A stretch of DNA of 64,000 bases from Esteya vermicola (Eukaryota > Ascomycota > Sordariomycetes > Ophiostomatales > Ophiostomataceae): assembly GCA_002778215.1 (NCBI GenBank), contig PCDM01000019.1:372001-436000 (forward strand). Direction: 5' to 3'. How positions within the stretch are numbered: the first letter of the stretch is position 1; each line of letters starts with the position of its first letter. Below, in pieces: positions 20,633 to 33,048 of the stretch. The notes below the pieces were generated by a model. The model worked only from the letters and a program-made list of their open reading frames with translations. It was not told where the DNA came from and made no database searches. Made by a program: the position numbers and the translations under genes.

Positions 20633-21578
20633 GATTGGCGAGGCGAGGGCAAGACGTAAAAAAACAGGAAAAAGAAAGTCTCTGTGGATCCGAGAAGGAG
20701 AAGAAGGATTTCGAACTAGAGGCACGAGACGGAGCAGACGAGCAGACGGGGGAGACGAGGGAAGCGAGGACGACGGGGAAGACGAGACGGGAGAGCCGCG
20801 AGAGGCCAGGAGAGGTCACGAGAAGGACGAGGAGGAGGGGGGTGGGCTGAGAGGGCCGTTGGGCAGGATCCTGTTGGGTACAGAGGAGAGAGTTGGGAAA
20901 GTCGGTGAGAGAGAAAGAGGAGAAGAAGTGGGAATTCTGATATCGGAAACCCGCTCGTGCTGTCTGCCGAGGTGAGAGGTGGAAGAGAGGAGGAAGAGAG
21001 GAGAGAGAGATGGAGAGAGACGAAGCGGGAAGAGAGAAGAGATGAAAGCAAGGACAGAGAAAACAAGAGAAAACAAGAGACTCGGAATAACTCGTGCTTT
21101 GGCTGTAGCTCTTTCCCAGCCGCCTCTTTTTTGCCCTTTTTTTTTCTCACTCTATTTTTCTTTATTTACTTGCTTTAATTTTTTTTATTTTATTCCTTGT
21201 ATTCTCTCTTGTTCATCCTTCCGAAACCCTGCAGCACACCGCCTTCCTTCACTGGCTCTGTTTTTCCCCTTTTCCCCCCCCTTCTTCCAGCACTCGTAAC
21301 GACGCACAACGGGTTCTCTCTTGCGTCCTGTCCTCCCAAGCTGAGCGAACCCTGGTCGTGCTTGCTTCGGTGTTTTTTAGGGGAGGCTGGGGGACCCACT
21401 GGCCAGTGGTCGGACAACTGGCCAGACTAGCGTAGGCCCACGCAGTATTACAGTAGAGCTCTCTCTCGGCAGCCAACAAGGAACAAGGAACGGCGCCCGC
21501 CCGCTTCGTGCTAGCGTCCGTCATGTCAGATCACGTGGATCATCACATGTGTCTCTCTCTCCTCCCCCCTCCTTCCTC
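20633..21578. other. Intergenic with purine-rich leader
   Basis: From about 20650 to 21080 the + strand is purine-rich, so C/T-rich on the sense strand of the gene ending at 19724. From 21120 to 21300 it turns T-rich. No coding frame supported; the part next to 21578 is the 3' flank of the cytochrome gene. Confidence 0.5.
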
Positions 21579-22376
21579 TCACACCCTCTCGAGATGGGCC
21601 ACGAGCCGAGAAAAGCCCGCATTGGCCCCCGTGCCAAAGTCGTGGTTCCAGAATCCAATGACGCTGTGCTCCGAAAAGTCGGACAGGTTCGACGCCGGCG
21701 TCGCCGGCGTCTTGGCCGCGTACGCAAACGCCAGCCGGTTGCTGCCGTGGGGCGCGAGCCGCCAGCGCTTCGTCGAGGGGCCGTACTCGGTGCAGCCGCG
21801 GCACCGCGCCGTGACCTGCCAGTGCGTGGCATTCCTGCGCGTGCCGGCGCGGAGAATCTCGTACGAGGCGTTGCTGTACGGCTGCGGGAGGTAGTGGCCG
21901 CTGGTAGTCAGCAGAAGAGGACCCAGGGGAGGATCTGGGGGAGGACCCAGGGGAAGAACCCAGGGAAAAAGACGACAAAGAACACACCTGGCCCATCGAG
22001 AGGATAGGAGAGCCCCGCTGGACGTGGCCCAGGCCACGGCGAGCGGATTGCGCGTCATGGACCCGCCCCAGGCCAGGCCGGCCCAGCCGACGTCGGCAGG
22101 GGCGACCACCTGCAGGACGACGTCAAAAGGCTCGCTCGCCGCCACGGCCGCCGGCACGGCGATGCGGAAGTGGATGCCCCGGGTCTTGTCGAGGGAGTAC
22201 TGCGCCACGTACTGCGAAAAGGTGAGGCCCGTGAGTGCGTCCACGTAGGCCGTCGTGTCGGCGGCCGTCTGCCCGGCCCGAGCGCTCGCCCGGCCGGTCA
22301 GGAGCCAGCACGCGGCCAGCAGCCAGACGGTCGGCCACAAGACACCGAAAAGAAGCTGGGACCGTCTCCTCCGCAT
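21579..22376 (-). CDS. Secreted stand-alone cytochrome domain (CDH-cyt/DOMON type)
   Basis: Two exons (21988-22376, 21579-21900; intron 87 nt) give 236 residues. A signal peptide occupies about 1-33 (LLFGVLWPTVWLLAACWLL then ASA). The rest matches the cellobiose dehydrogenase cytochrome domain: GWAGLAWGGSMTRNPLAVAW, then ATHWQVTARCRGC with a likely Cys163-Cys166 disulfide, and FSEHSVIGFWNHDFG. M107 and H208 sit where the axial haem b ligands are in that family (inferred). Such domains pass electrons to extracellular partners such as lytic polysaccharide monooxygenases. No flavin dehydrogenase, cellulose-binding module, GPI signal or TM helix follows. Several NxS/T sequons (N140, N153, N201) fit secretion. 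Confidence 0.85.
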   Translation of the reverse strand: MRRRRSQLLFGVLWPTVWLLAACWLLTGRASARAGQTAADTTAYVDALTGLTFSQYVAQYSLDKTRGIHFRIAVPAAVAASEPFDVVLQVVAPADVGWAGLAWGGSMTRNPLAVAWATSSGALLSSRWARCVLCRLFPWVLPLGPPPDPPLGPLLLTTSGHYLPQPYSNASYEILRAGTRRNATHWQVTARCRGCTEYGPSTKRWRLAPHGSNRLAFAYAAKTPATPASNLSDFSEHSVIGFWNHDFGTGANAGFSRLVAHLERV

Positions 22377-23558
22377 GTCTGCTGCCTGGAGAGATTACAC
22401 AGAAGATAGATTCGGCCTCTGCAAGAACCACAGGAGAGACGCCAATAAAAAGGAGCGGTTCATAACAGTCCGACTCCAGGCACAGCCAGATAAGAGTCCA
22501 GAGAACAATCTATCTGGCTATATCTCTACATCTATCCCTCACTGAACTTGTGAAAGGATATGAGCAAATAAAAAAGGGCTCACTCCGGCCACGTACACTC
22601 TACCCATCCTACCATTCTACATTTTTATATTACGGGATTTGAATAGAGTGAAGGGGAGCAGAGCACTAGACGGGTATCTTGGCTGCATGAACCAGCGTTT
22701 CTCGTCGTCCAAGAATCCAGAGTACTGTTTCTATGACTGCCTCTTTAGCCGTCTGAGAACATGCAGAGTACCTGCCCCATCTCCATACCACGTCCTAGGC
22801 CGAAAGGCCGGAAGAAATGTGCCGGATGAAAGCGTCCGTGGACAGAGTGGTGTATATATATGATGACATAAGCACTGTTCACCCAACACGGTAGAGGCAC
22901 AAGTTGTCTTTTTCCATCAGCTAACTGGCCTGACTAATACCACTAAAATACATCCTTTCCACCCTGCACAGGTCGTGATTCCACAAACCACTGCACAGAT
23001 GGTGTCCTGCACTCTTTTCTCTTTTTTTTGCTGTATGGCTTTTTTCCTCCTTTTTTTCCTCCGGTTTTTTCTGATTTTTCTGCAGACAGCCGAACCCAGC
23101 TGCCCGCCATCGTCCTCATCCTCCTCTGTTATAGAAGGGGATGGAAAAGTAAAAGCGAAAAGCGAAAAGCGCAAAGCGCAAGGCGGGGATAGGTGTGAGG
23201 TAAAGAGTAGAAAAGTAGACAAGTAGAAAGTAGAGTAGGAAAGATGGAAATGTCAAAAAAAAACCGCCATGCAAATACACCACCCAACGCTGCTCTGTGC
23301 GTGGTCCTCTTGCCTCGTGTCGTCCAACCCATTCCAGATCCACCCTGAACGCCGCCAGAATGCAGGTGCATTAGTGATGCTGTCAACAAGAAAATACCAA
23401 CCCATGGAGAAAGAACCCTGAAAAAAAAAAAATGGCTCAAAGAGTACACGGAGACAAAGGTAGAGTACATCGCTAAATGAACAAGAAAGAGCAAGAACAA
23501 AATTAAAAGAAGAAAAAAAGAAAGTCTCTCATCAGCCAGTGACGCAAGCTCCACCTCT
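22377..23558. other. Intergenic, promoter of the cytochrome gene and 3' flank of the cyclin gene
   Basis: 1.18 kb without a supported gene. AT-rich around 22560-22630. At 23150-23240 there are short repeats of AAAAGCG/AAAGCGC type and AGTAGAAAAGTAGAC. Confidence 0.5.
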
Positions 23559-23606
23559 TCAGTTCATATATCCGTTGTTGGGTCTATATTGCTGAGGAAG
23601 CTGGCG

Positions 23607-23640
<34 letters not shown>

Positions 23641-26535
23641 GACGCATACTGCGGTGCATGCAGGTGTTGCGAAACCGGCTGACCATGGGCGTCCCGAAGA
23701 GGCGTCGATAGGCTCGACATGTTCGTCATGCTGGAAATGCTCGACATGGTCTGAACGCCCTGGGCAGCGTGCATCTGGTGAATGGCCTGATGTTGATGCT
23801 GCAGGGAGTGAGCCAGATCGAATCCCGGCCGCATAGAAGCGCCATACTGCATGCCCTGGAACTCGGGCACGATGCCTGAGCGAAGGTCGTTTCGTCGTCC
23901 GAGGGGCTGGTAGTACATCTGGGCTGGCGGGATGAGCAGATTGCTGGCTGCCTGGTAGTCCTGCAGGCTGGAAGACGGCGGCGGGTTCAGCAGCATGTGC
24001 ACGTTGCGAATGGGCCGGTAGGGACTGGCTCGCTGCTGCAGATACACTGACGGTGAGTGCGAGATGGGCGTGTGCACGGCCGACATGTGCGGGAAGCTCT
24101 CGGTGAGGGGAGAGGACGTCGTGGCGGCCGCATATGCAGAGGCTGCACTGGGTGTCAGGGCACTCATGGGACTCATGCGCTTGGTGGGCGTGCCAAACGT
24201 GGGAGCCACAAAAGCCGTTGGCGTCGTGCCGCCGGGGGCGAGGGACATGGGTGTGCCCATGACGCTGGGGGCACCCGTGACGGCCACAGAAAGCTTGGGC
24301 GGCGGTCCAGAGAGAGGTCCAGAGACAGGGCCAGAAAGAGGGCCGGCATTGACGAGGACCGGCTGACCTCCTGCACCGTTATTGGCCGAAGGAAACACCG
24401 TCGCCATGGCACGCATTCCATGCGTCAGGGGCGGCAGAGACAGCGCGCCGGAGGAGGGCTGGCCCGTGTGAGACAGTGGAGCGGCTGCCAGCTGGAAGGA
24501 CCCTGCAGGAGGGGCGGTGGCCGGTGCCTGTGTGGTGGCCGTGGAGGCGGCATTGGTGTTGAGTGTCAGGTGTGGCACGGGTAGCCGCATAGCGTCGGAT
24601 ACCGACAGGCTGGGGCGGGCGAGCACAGCGGCTGTATTGAAGGGGTCGGCCTGTGCTGGCAGGTGCGTGGAGGAAAGCGGCGGCATGACAGATCCCAGAC
24701 TAGCGCCCGCGGGTGGCAGGGTCGACGTCATCTGCTGTTGTCCGGGGCGCACGATGCGTTTCGGCAGGGGTTCGGTGGGATCATCATGACTAAGCATTCG
24801 CTTTCCGTACGAGTTGAGCTCCTGTCTGGCGGCGAGGGGAGACAGCGCCTGAGCTCCTGGGAATGGAGCTGTCCATTGTCGCTGTTGCTGTTGCTGCTGG
24901 TGTTGTTGATAGGCCGACTTTGAAGGGGGCGAAAAGCCAGAGTGCTCAAAGGAGGCAGACAGGGGGATTCCCGAGACGCTATGCAGGGTGCTTGTCGGCG
25001 ACGGCACGGGCGACGTAAAGGAGTGCTGGGGGGAGTGTGAGGCGTGCGGGGATGTCGAGGCACTGCCGGCAGCAGCCAGGGTGGACATGCGGTCGTAGAA
25101 AATGCGGAACTTGGCCAGCTTGCCCAGCCATTCCTTCCACTCGTCGGCAGAGACCAAGAGGCCGTAGCGCATATTGCTGAGGAATTCGACCTCCATAACG
25201 TGAATATCCTTGACATTCAACGAGGACACATCCGACCATGTCTTGTTGGTGTAGGTATTGTCGTCGAGGACTGTCGGGAGTCAGAAGATGGACCAGAGAC
25301 AAGAGAGACAAGAAGAGACAAAAAGGAGAAAAAACTCACATTTGTTGCCAAGCATCAGCGCCACGGTGAGCAGACGGAATTCGCTGCCCGGCTTGCCTCG
25401 CACGGTGGGATTCAGCTTCTTGAGGCGGTAGATGAAGAGGAGAGCGAGAAAGACGACGTTCTGCGTGACCTGTGTCGTCGTGAGCATGCGGTTGACCCAC
25501 GTCTTGAAGTTGGCATTGGGAAAGGCGTTCTGGCTGAGACGGGTGCCCCATGTTTTGGGAGGGGCATTTTCGGCCTGCTGGTAGACGGCGGGCCATTCAA
25601 ACCAGAAGAGACATGTCAACTGTGATTGTTAGTTCTCCAGTCGTCCTTGTTCTTCCGGCAGGATATCGACATCTTCTTACCTCGGCAGTAAAGTTGGAGA
25701 GGCTGCCGCCTCGGGGGCTGATGCACTTTGGAATTTCGAGGCTGTGCACCACCATGCGCGCCGCATCCTGGTCGGTAATGAGAACGGGTGAGGGCTCTGC
25801 GAGCCGTGTCGAGGGCACGGCCGGCACGGCCACGGCGGCGGTGGGTGTCGCCTTGGTGGGCGTGGAGGGAAGTCGGGCGGAGCCCGCGTAGGAGTAGGCG
25901 GACGGCACATGCAGGTGGGCGGAGGATTCGTGGTCGGCCGAGATAGACGCCGAGGCAGACGCCGAGGCAGAAGACGCAGACGGCAGGGGGAGAGAGGAGC
26001 CGACAGAAGCATCAGACTGGCTCTGCAGCTGCCGGGAGACCATGTAGTTCTGGATCTGCTGCTGCTGCTGCTGGCCAGATGTCGCGGCCACGGTGGGATG
26101 GCCGTACGGGCCATGACCGGCCGTGTAGGTGGTGCCAGAGACTCTGCTGTTCATGCTGTTGCTGCTGCTGCTACTGCTGCCGCGGTTCAGAGTGGCCGAG
26201 TTGGTGAGCTCGCTGAGAATGGAGCGCTTGCGGTCTGCTTCGGCGAGAAGGCTGGAGGAGGCGTAGGCGGGAGGAAAAGAGGGACCGTGGCGGTCTTCGT
26301 AGGCAGCCGAGGGCGGCGGTTGGTAGGTGGTGCCCATAGCACTGGCAGGGTCGGTGCAGTCGCCGGGCGGCGTCCGCAGGCCCGAGAACGAGGGGAGGTG
26401 GAGAGGACCGGTTTTGGAGGTGGCGGCGGCGTGCAGAGGCGGAGGAGGGAGTTGTCGGCTGGGCGGACACCTCTGCGCTCGGAATGAAGGAGGCGATGCT
26501 GGAGGTAGGCAAAGGGAGACGGGAGTCGAATACAT
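23559..26535 (-). CDS. CLG1: Pho85-type cyclin, Clg1-like
   Basis: Three exons (25681-26535, 25340-25619, 23559-25270) with introns of 61 and 69 nt give 948 residues. The cyclin box spans about 270-425: SNFTAELTCLFWFEWP across intron 1, WVNRMLTTTQVTQNVVFLAL, LMLGNKFLDDNTYTNKTWSD across intron 2, then VMEVEFLSNMRYGLLVSADE. This matches PHO80/Clg1-like cyclins that activate Pho85-family kinases in nutrient and morphogenesis signalling; the precise kinase partner is inferred. Long disordered arms flank the box: Ser/Pro/Ala-rich N-terminally, and C-terminally Ser/Thr/Pro/Gln-rich ending in a pure (CAG)10-type Gln run (23611-23640). The first ATG of the open frame (26535) was used; internal starts such as MGTTYQPPP are possible. 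Confidence 0.88.
23611..23640 (-). repeat. (TGC)10 microsatellite encoding a Gln run
   Basis: Ten uninterrupted TGC units on + (GCA/CAG on the sense strand) near the 3' end of the cyclin gene, encoding about ten glutamines. Length is likely polymorphic. Confidence 0.9.
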
Positions 26536-27260
26536 TGGCGAGGGTCGAGGAGAGAAGAGAGAGCCTGGCTAGGGAAACGAGAGAGAGAGAGAGGAGAGTG
26601 ATAAGAAAGAGAGAGAAAAGAGAGAGGAAAGAAAAAAAAGAGTCTGAATCTTGTTGGCTGCAGCGTCAGAGGCTGGCCTGTCTGCTCATTCTAGGTGGAT
26701 ACAGCTCCCATTGTTGACAGAGCACGGCGGGATGGCAATCTCCTTCGACCAGGCGGACAAGGTCGTCTTTTCTCTTTGTCGAGGTGGGTGGCCAAGAAGA
26801 GGTCGGTGGAAAGGGCAAGACACGAGAAAGAGAGGCCTGAGACTGCGAGTTGCGCGGAAGAGAGGAGACTGAAGAGACACAAGAGAGAGAGAGAGAGAGG
26901 AGACGGCAGACTGAGAGAAACACGGCAAGAATGCAGAGAGAGCAATGCGCGGTGATTTAGGGAGCTTTGCTCCGAGCTTGGCGGCTGTTTGAAGGAAAAA
27001 AAAGAGGAAGTAAAATAGGATGTAAAGAGTAGGAGAGTTAGGAAAGAAAGAAAAAAAGTGTCAATGAGGAAGGTGCGGATAAGCAGAGATAAAGGAAGTG
27101 ACAAGCGAGGTGACAAGCGAGAGAGTGTGTGAGCGACCAGCGACGAAAGGAGAGAGGTACGAGTAACGAGGAGACGAAGGAGACAAGAAAAGGCCGAGGA
27201 CAAGAAACAACGAGGAGAGGCAACGAAAGGAGCGTGGTTGTGAATGAATGCAATTAGTGA
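26536..27260 (-). promoter_or_regulatory. Purine-rich (+) / pyrimidine-rich (sense) leader of the cyclin gene
   Basis: About 700 bp of nearly continuous A/G on + directly upstream of the cyclin ATG, read as C/T on the sense strand. The same composition precedes most starts in this window, so this probably covers the core promoter and 5' leader. No TATA box that I would trust. Confidence 0.5.
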
Positions 27261-27675
27261 AGTATGACCCGTACTTGCGTACCCGCAGCGAGTAGTGGGG
27301 AGCAGAGGTTGTGGAGGTGGTGGAGAGAAAGTTGTGACAACGAGGTTCGAAGGGCTGCCAATATAGCAAGCTAGCAAGCCAGAAAAAAAAAGGAAAAAAA
27401 AAGGAAAAAAAGAGACGAGCAGTTGGAGAGTAGTACAAAGATACCTGGCAAGGTACGTATTCCTGCGCTACGGCAGCAGCCCGTACTGTGCCAGTTACGA
27501 TTACGAAGTACTCTGTGTGGGGGGTGTGGGTGAGTACGAGTCCCTGTACGACAGGCTAGAAGGTACGGAGCCCGTTGTAGTGGTTACCATGTACTGCGCA
27601 GTACATAGTATGGAGTAGTGCGTACTTGTGCTCTTGTTCATTTTATCATTTTATTGTCATCGTATACTATGTACG

Positions 27676-28927
27676 TACTCCGTACTATTTTACTGTTTTC
27701 TATTTTATTATTTATTATTTTCCTATTTTATTTTATTTCATGACTGCGTACTATTTGGTCACTCATTTTCAGACAGGGAAAGACAGCGAATCACAGCCGT
27801 GACGGGCAGTGCAGGAAGACAGGGAGAGAAAAGGAGGACCGGGAGGGAACAAGGCATGCTGTGTGTCGAGCTAGGCTGAGCAGGGCAAAGGGCGACATGG
27901 AGAAATGAAGTACTCGTACTCGCTACTCGTACTCGCTCCGTCCTGGCATCTCCCCCCCCCTTCTTTCTCGTCGGACGCTCTTGAGACAGCCCCATTGGTG
28001 TTGGCAGAGGCAAGAGTACGACTGCTCCGACTGCATACTGCGTACTCACCTACGAGTACTCACTCCGTACGAATACGAACACTCTCTTCCTGCTGTTTTT
28101 CAATTTCAATATTCTCTTCGAGCCGGCAATAAGGACCCATGATTTGAAATCTGTGCTGGACCCACTCTGTCTTGAGGCAAGTCGCTCTTGCCGTGCATTG
28201 ATACATAGTAACTGCCAGTACTACGAGTACTCCGTACTCATACTCGCATCCTCATAGTTCGTACTCGTACTGTTCTGTGTACTCGTACTTTTGGCAAGGA
28301 CGGCTTACGGGGGGCGAAGAGTCCCTGGATACTGAACTACGAGTACACATACGTACATAGTACATAATATGTATTGCTCGTACATAGTACGGAGTAGTCC
28401 TGCACTCGTACGCAGTAGGAAACACCCAGACGAGAGAGGAAAGAGGTGTGGTGGGAGGGGCTTCTCAAATAGAAAGTGGGGTCTGCCGAAAAACGTAGTA
28501 GCGCCAAAGTGGAAGGGGAAATATGCAGGCACGAGCGCCTGCTCTTTGGTCCGCAGGCGGTGCTCTAGAAGCAAGGGAGGACGGCGAAAGGCCGATGGAA
28601 GAGGACGAGTACAGAGTGCACAGAGAGGAGACAGAGAGAGAGATACGAGTTCCGCCGTACGAGTACTCCGTACGGAGTAGACAGAAAGAGGCGAAGACTT
28701 GGTCTGACGGAGCAGATGCTAGTCCTCTGGAAAAAATACTCAATCCACACGTGCCATGTGCGCTAAGAAAAAGTAGTGCTACAAATTCAAATCAGGGCTA
28801 CTCGTAATACTGCTTCCAGTAAGGGCAACTGCGAAGATGGACCCGTCTTACCGTGCCTGCCTCGCCGGACACGCCTTCTCGTTGGCCAGCCAAGCCCCCT
28901 CGTGAGCAATACTACTGTGTACGAGTA
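27676..28927. repeat. Dense TAC-N2/3-GTA motif cluster I
   Basis: TACTCCGTA/TACGGAGTA at 27676, 28228, 28388, 28664 and 28671. TACTCGTA/TACGAGTA at 27911, 27924, 28051, 28222, 28262, 28280, 28338, 28658, 28799 and 28920. Many one-base variants lie between. Both orientations occur. Confidence 0.8.
28664..28679. repeat. 16-bp perfect palindrome TACTCCGTACGGAGTA
   Basis: Two overlapping half-sites TACTCCGTA and TACGGAGTA sharing GTAC. The core TCCGTACGGA contains CCG-TA-CGG, an everted CGG pair. Confidence 0.9.
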
Positions 28928-29264
28928 CGCTGTACACAGTACCTTGGGCATTCCGTTCCGTTGCATTCTACTCTGACGTGGGAAATTCTCACTCCTCGCT
29001 TGCATTGACGCACTCTCTGGCCCGGTGCTTGGAAAAATGAAAAAAAAAAAATGAAGAAAAAAACGAAGAAAAAAAAGGACAGAAAAGTCCATGATATCTG
29101 GGTCCTCTGCAAGCTGGTCTATTCCTCACATACTCATAGTCCAGACGCTATTACGTTGTTCTGTGCTACTCGAGTCCGTCCTCTGAACAACTCCTGGAAA
29201 AGTACAAGTACAGGTAAGCAAGCCTTTCTCCTCCAAGCTAGTACTGTACATCACTGATCACTCG

Positions 29265-32200
29265 TACGGAGTACTTTGTAGAGTACACTGCCATGACCTC
29301 GTTTTTAGCCTCTGAGGGTGGCTACATGGCCAAGGGAAGGAGCGAGGGAGGGGGGCGTCGCATTATTCAGGGTCTGTTTGACCCTTTTCCGTAAGATGCA
29401 TAGTGCATGCACTGTGTCAATACCGTGAGTCTCTAGAAAGTGGATCTTTTTTTTTTCTTTTTTTTCCTTTTTCCTGTCTCTTGTCTTTTATTCATTGCTT
29501 CTCTTTTTTCTCTTTTTTTGAAAAACAGAAAGCTGTCTCGCACCTCTTCGCCTTCTTTTCTTCTGCTCCGTCATGTCCATCTCCGCTCCCGGTACCTTTG
29601 TGCTTTTTGCGCCTGCTGCCTATCGGCATCCTTTGCCTGTGCATGACTTCTCGCTTGTACCCTTCCTTTATAGCACGAGTTACTCCGTATGATTACCTGG
29701 ACTTTTTTTTTTGGCACAAAGGGAGGATCGACATGGCCGATGCCCAACAACCGCCTACTGTCTACGGTGTAGCAATACTACGACGAGTACGGAGTAGAGC
29801 ACCGAGCACAAAAACTCTTCGTATGGCTTCATTGGCTGCTCTTTGCCTGGCATTCGACTGTCAAGGGTTTCTCTTGCTATTTCACCCTTTTTGATGCAAG
29901 ATGATTGGCCAACAAAAAGACCCAGTTTTGACTATACGGCACACGAGATTACGAGTCTCATGACTTGCTGTACGCATGCACACACACACACAGAGTACGT
30001 AGTTGGTGGCATTCCTGTTGCTTATCATCCTCGCCTAAATTCAACGGGGAGAATACTTGTACATGCCACCATGTCCTCGTATACGACATCTGCTGTCATA
30101 GTACGGCGTAAAATGCTCACCGAATCCTTCCATGATGATCCATGACCGAGGTTGGGAGAATCGCCAAACGTCAAGGGGTGAAGGGTACGGAGTAGTAAGA
30201 ATACGAGCTGGTTGGCAAGAACAAAAAAAATTCGGTTAGCAAGTCCCACCAAACGACTTGCACTTCCAGGGAGATGCCGAAGAAACAAAAGGAACACGGC
30301 AGGCGGTCCGTCAAAAGGGCAACATGATAAAAAAAAAAAGAGTGGGGAATCGGTTCAGCTGACAGAGAGGGAGAAAGATGTGCATACGGAGTACTCGTAG
30401 TATATTGCATTGCGTAGCTGGGCCATCCGTTGGGAGAGTCCGCAGTCCAGAATTGAGCAGCCCTCATTCCAACGCCCAGCGTTGATACTATGTATCCCGG
30501 GCGGCAAAGCTGAGGATACTCGTACACACGCCGTCAATGGGGTCTGTCAATCATACCAAAAAGGAATGTGTCTCTTTTTTAGACCGAGTACGGAGTACGG
30601 CGTATGGAGCAGACATACATGCGCACAGTAGTTTGTACACTTGCAGAGAAAGGAGATGAGCAGCAGAAGAAGAAGATCAAAGGGGGGGGACAACGCCGAA
30701 AAAAGCCCTCGATGCTCTCTCCCCTCGGTGCATTTTGACGCAGCTGGTGTTCAAAACAGACTGGAGCAAGGGGTGGGTTTCATACAGGGGAGAGACTCGA
30801 AATGGGTTGTGAAGACGGAAGCCGTTGTACGAGTGAGCAGTAGAGTAGGCAGACGCCGTCAGAAGGCGTCTCTCTCTAAAAAAAAAATTAAAAAAAAAAA
30901 AGACGCAGAATACAGGACTCGTACGGCGAAAGAGTCCAAAAAGTCGCTCGTATCCTCCTGGACAAGGACTAGTTTTAAAAAAGACATCCGTTTCAAAACG
31001 GGTCCTCCGTCTCATACTTGCTGAAAAAAAAGTGGCCATGCGCCCCCCCCCTCATCATTACGCGTAAAAATACATTGAATATCCTACGCTGTGTGCGTAC
31101 TATATACGTATGTAGAGAAGGCACCAAGGCAGTTCTCCGTACTGCCTACGCTGAGCGTACGAAGCGGATATTGGCGTGCTCGTACCTCTCCAGAGTAACG
31201 AGTTGGGGGACGATGACGGCCGATCCTTTGATGTACGGCGTACGGAGTAGGTACTGCGTATTATTTGTTTGACCATTCTGGCAGAAGGAGGGGGGGCGGT
31301 GTGATTTGGAATACGCAGAAAGTCTTATAACGCTACGTTGTAAATTATGCGCAATGAATCAGAGGATGAGTTGCTCATTACGAGTACTGCATATGATGTA
31401 CGAGTACTGTGTACATAGTACATCTCCTGCATAAAGGATGCCTATTTTGCTTCTCTGTCTCTCTCTCTCTCTCTCACCCTCCTCTTTCCAGGAATACATA
31501 CGGAGTAGTACTATGGAGATGGACCCTCTATCGGCTGAGCTGATGATCCCATCGAGGCAGCTTAAAAAAAAGGAATAAAATATCTTGGCCCAGAGCCAGG
31601 GGGATCGGACTAGTGACAAAATACTAAAGGCCTGTCAACAGTAGAATGAGTACAGAGTTCTCTGTGCTGTTTGAGTATACGGGTAGAGTACGTGCACAAA
31701 GTAGGCCATTTTTCATTTCTCATTTCTCACTCTCTATGAGAATCATGCGAGTTCGCAACACTCCATACTCCGTACTCGAGTAGCCTTGATGTGTCCACCA
31801 TTCGGATGCAGTGTAGCGTGCTCAAGTATAAATATGCATTCATGGCAAGATGAGCCAAAAAAAACAAGGACAGAAAAGACACCGAAGCCAATCAATTTCG
31901 CAGTGAGACGGCGCACTGTACGGCTGTACGAGTACTCTACTATGTATGTACAATGTACGAGTACGCAGTACACAGTCCGACGAGGGGGGAAGGATAATAC
32001 GACGTTCATCACTCTAAAGTGGTAAAACAGACAGAAAAAATTCGGAAGTAGACAGCACGGAGTAAATGATCAGAAAGAATGTAGGAGCAAAGTGGGTTTA
32101 AACGGGTCCGGACACCAGCAGCGAACCAAGAAAGTGAAAGAGGGAAATTTTAATAAAACATGAGAAATAAACGATAAAAAAAAACGACTAGACGGGGTTC

Positions 32201-32717
32201 GAGACCAACAGAAATGCCCAGCAAGCTGGACATGTATGAGATTATACCATGTAAGAGTCAGCTCGGGAGGAATAGAGAGAGGGAGAGGGAGAAGGAATCC
32301 GAGTAGAGTGTAGAGTATGAATACTCCGTATACGAGTACGAAGTAGGATACGGAGGATAACTCGTAGATTGCCAAGACGCAGGATGCTTACAATGTACAA
32401 GTACGCTACTATAAAAGATACTGTGTCAGTATAAGAGTCCGCACTCACATATAGAGGCTCCATATCGGTGAGCTGCCGTCTTTCCTTGTCGGACGGGAAT
32501 GCGTGGTTTTTCTGCGGTGGGCTATCTGCACACTTGTTCTTAGCATGGATACATAGTATGGATCAGTGTACAAAAGTGGTATGCGGCGCGTATTCTTCAG
32601 TGACATTTCCAGTAGTTTCAGTGGTCGGGCTCACTACTTCCGAGCCGAATGGGCAGACCAGCGCCGGTCCAGGAGCCTAGGAGCCAGCCTACTCTGTAGG
32701 AGAGGAGCCTACTCGTA
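29265..32717. repeat. TAC-N2/3-GTA motif cluster II
   Basis: TACGGAGTA/TACTCCGTA at 29265, 29681, 29788, 30186, 30385, 30589, 31241, 31499, 31766 and 32322. TACGAGTA/TACTCGTA at 30392, 30517, 31379, 31399, 31927, 31956, 32331 and 32710. At 31231-31260 several variants run into each other without spacing. Confidence 0.8.
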
Positions 32718-33026
32718 CATGGTATGGAGCGTCCCCCAAGAACAGCCAAGCAGCGAGCAGAACGAGGTTAGGGAACAAAGAGAAGCTGTACTTTATCGGC
32801 TGAGCCACGCGGAACCCAGTCGAAGCAAGAGTCATCCTTGCCCTCTTTGCCCTCTTTGCTGTTTCGAGTGGGCACCGTCGGCACCAAACTCTGTGCACTG
32901 TAGTCATCTGGAACGCCCTTCGGCTGTGTTTTGTGGGTGGCAAATCCGGCCAGCCAACAAGCTAGCCAGCAGAGCTGTCTGCTGGCCAGAGACCGAGAAA
33001 GAAAAGGGGAAGGAAAAAGGAAAAGC

Positions 33027-33048
33027 AAAAAAAAAAAAAAAAAAAAAA
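33027..33048 (+). repeat. A22 homopolymer
   Basis: Twenty-two uninterrupted As within a purine-rich stretch. No upstream sequence that looks like a processed transcript copy, so a retro-insertion is not supported. Confidence 0.85.

Noticed and set aside
32193..32203. GGTTCGAGACC, a match to the tRNA B box
   Set aside because: No A box or acceptor/anticodon stem can be drawn upstream, so no tRNA.
33027..33048. A22 as the tail of a retro-copied transcript
   Set aside because: No target-site duplication or gene-like sequence 5' of it; it lies in a purine-rich tract.
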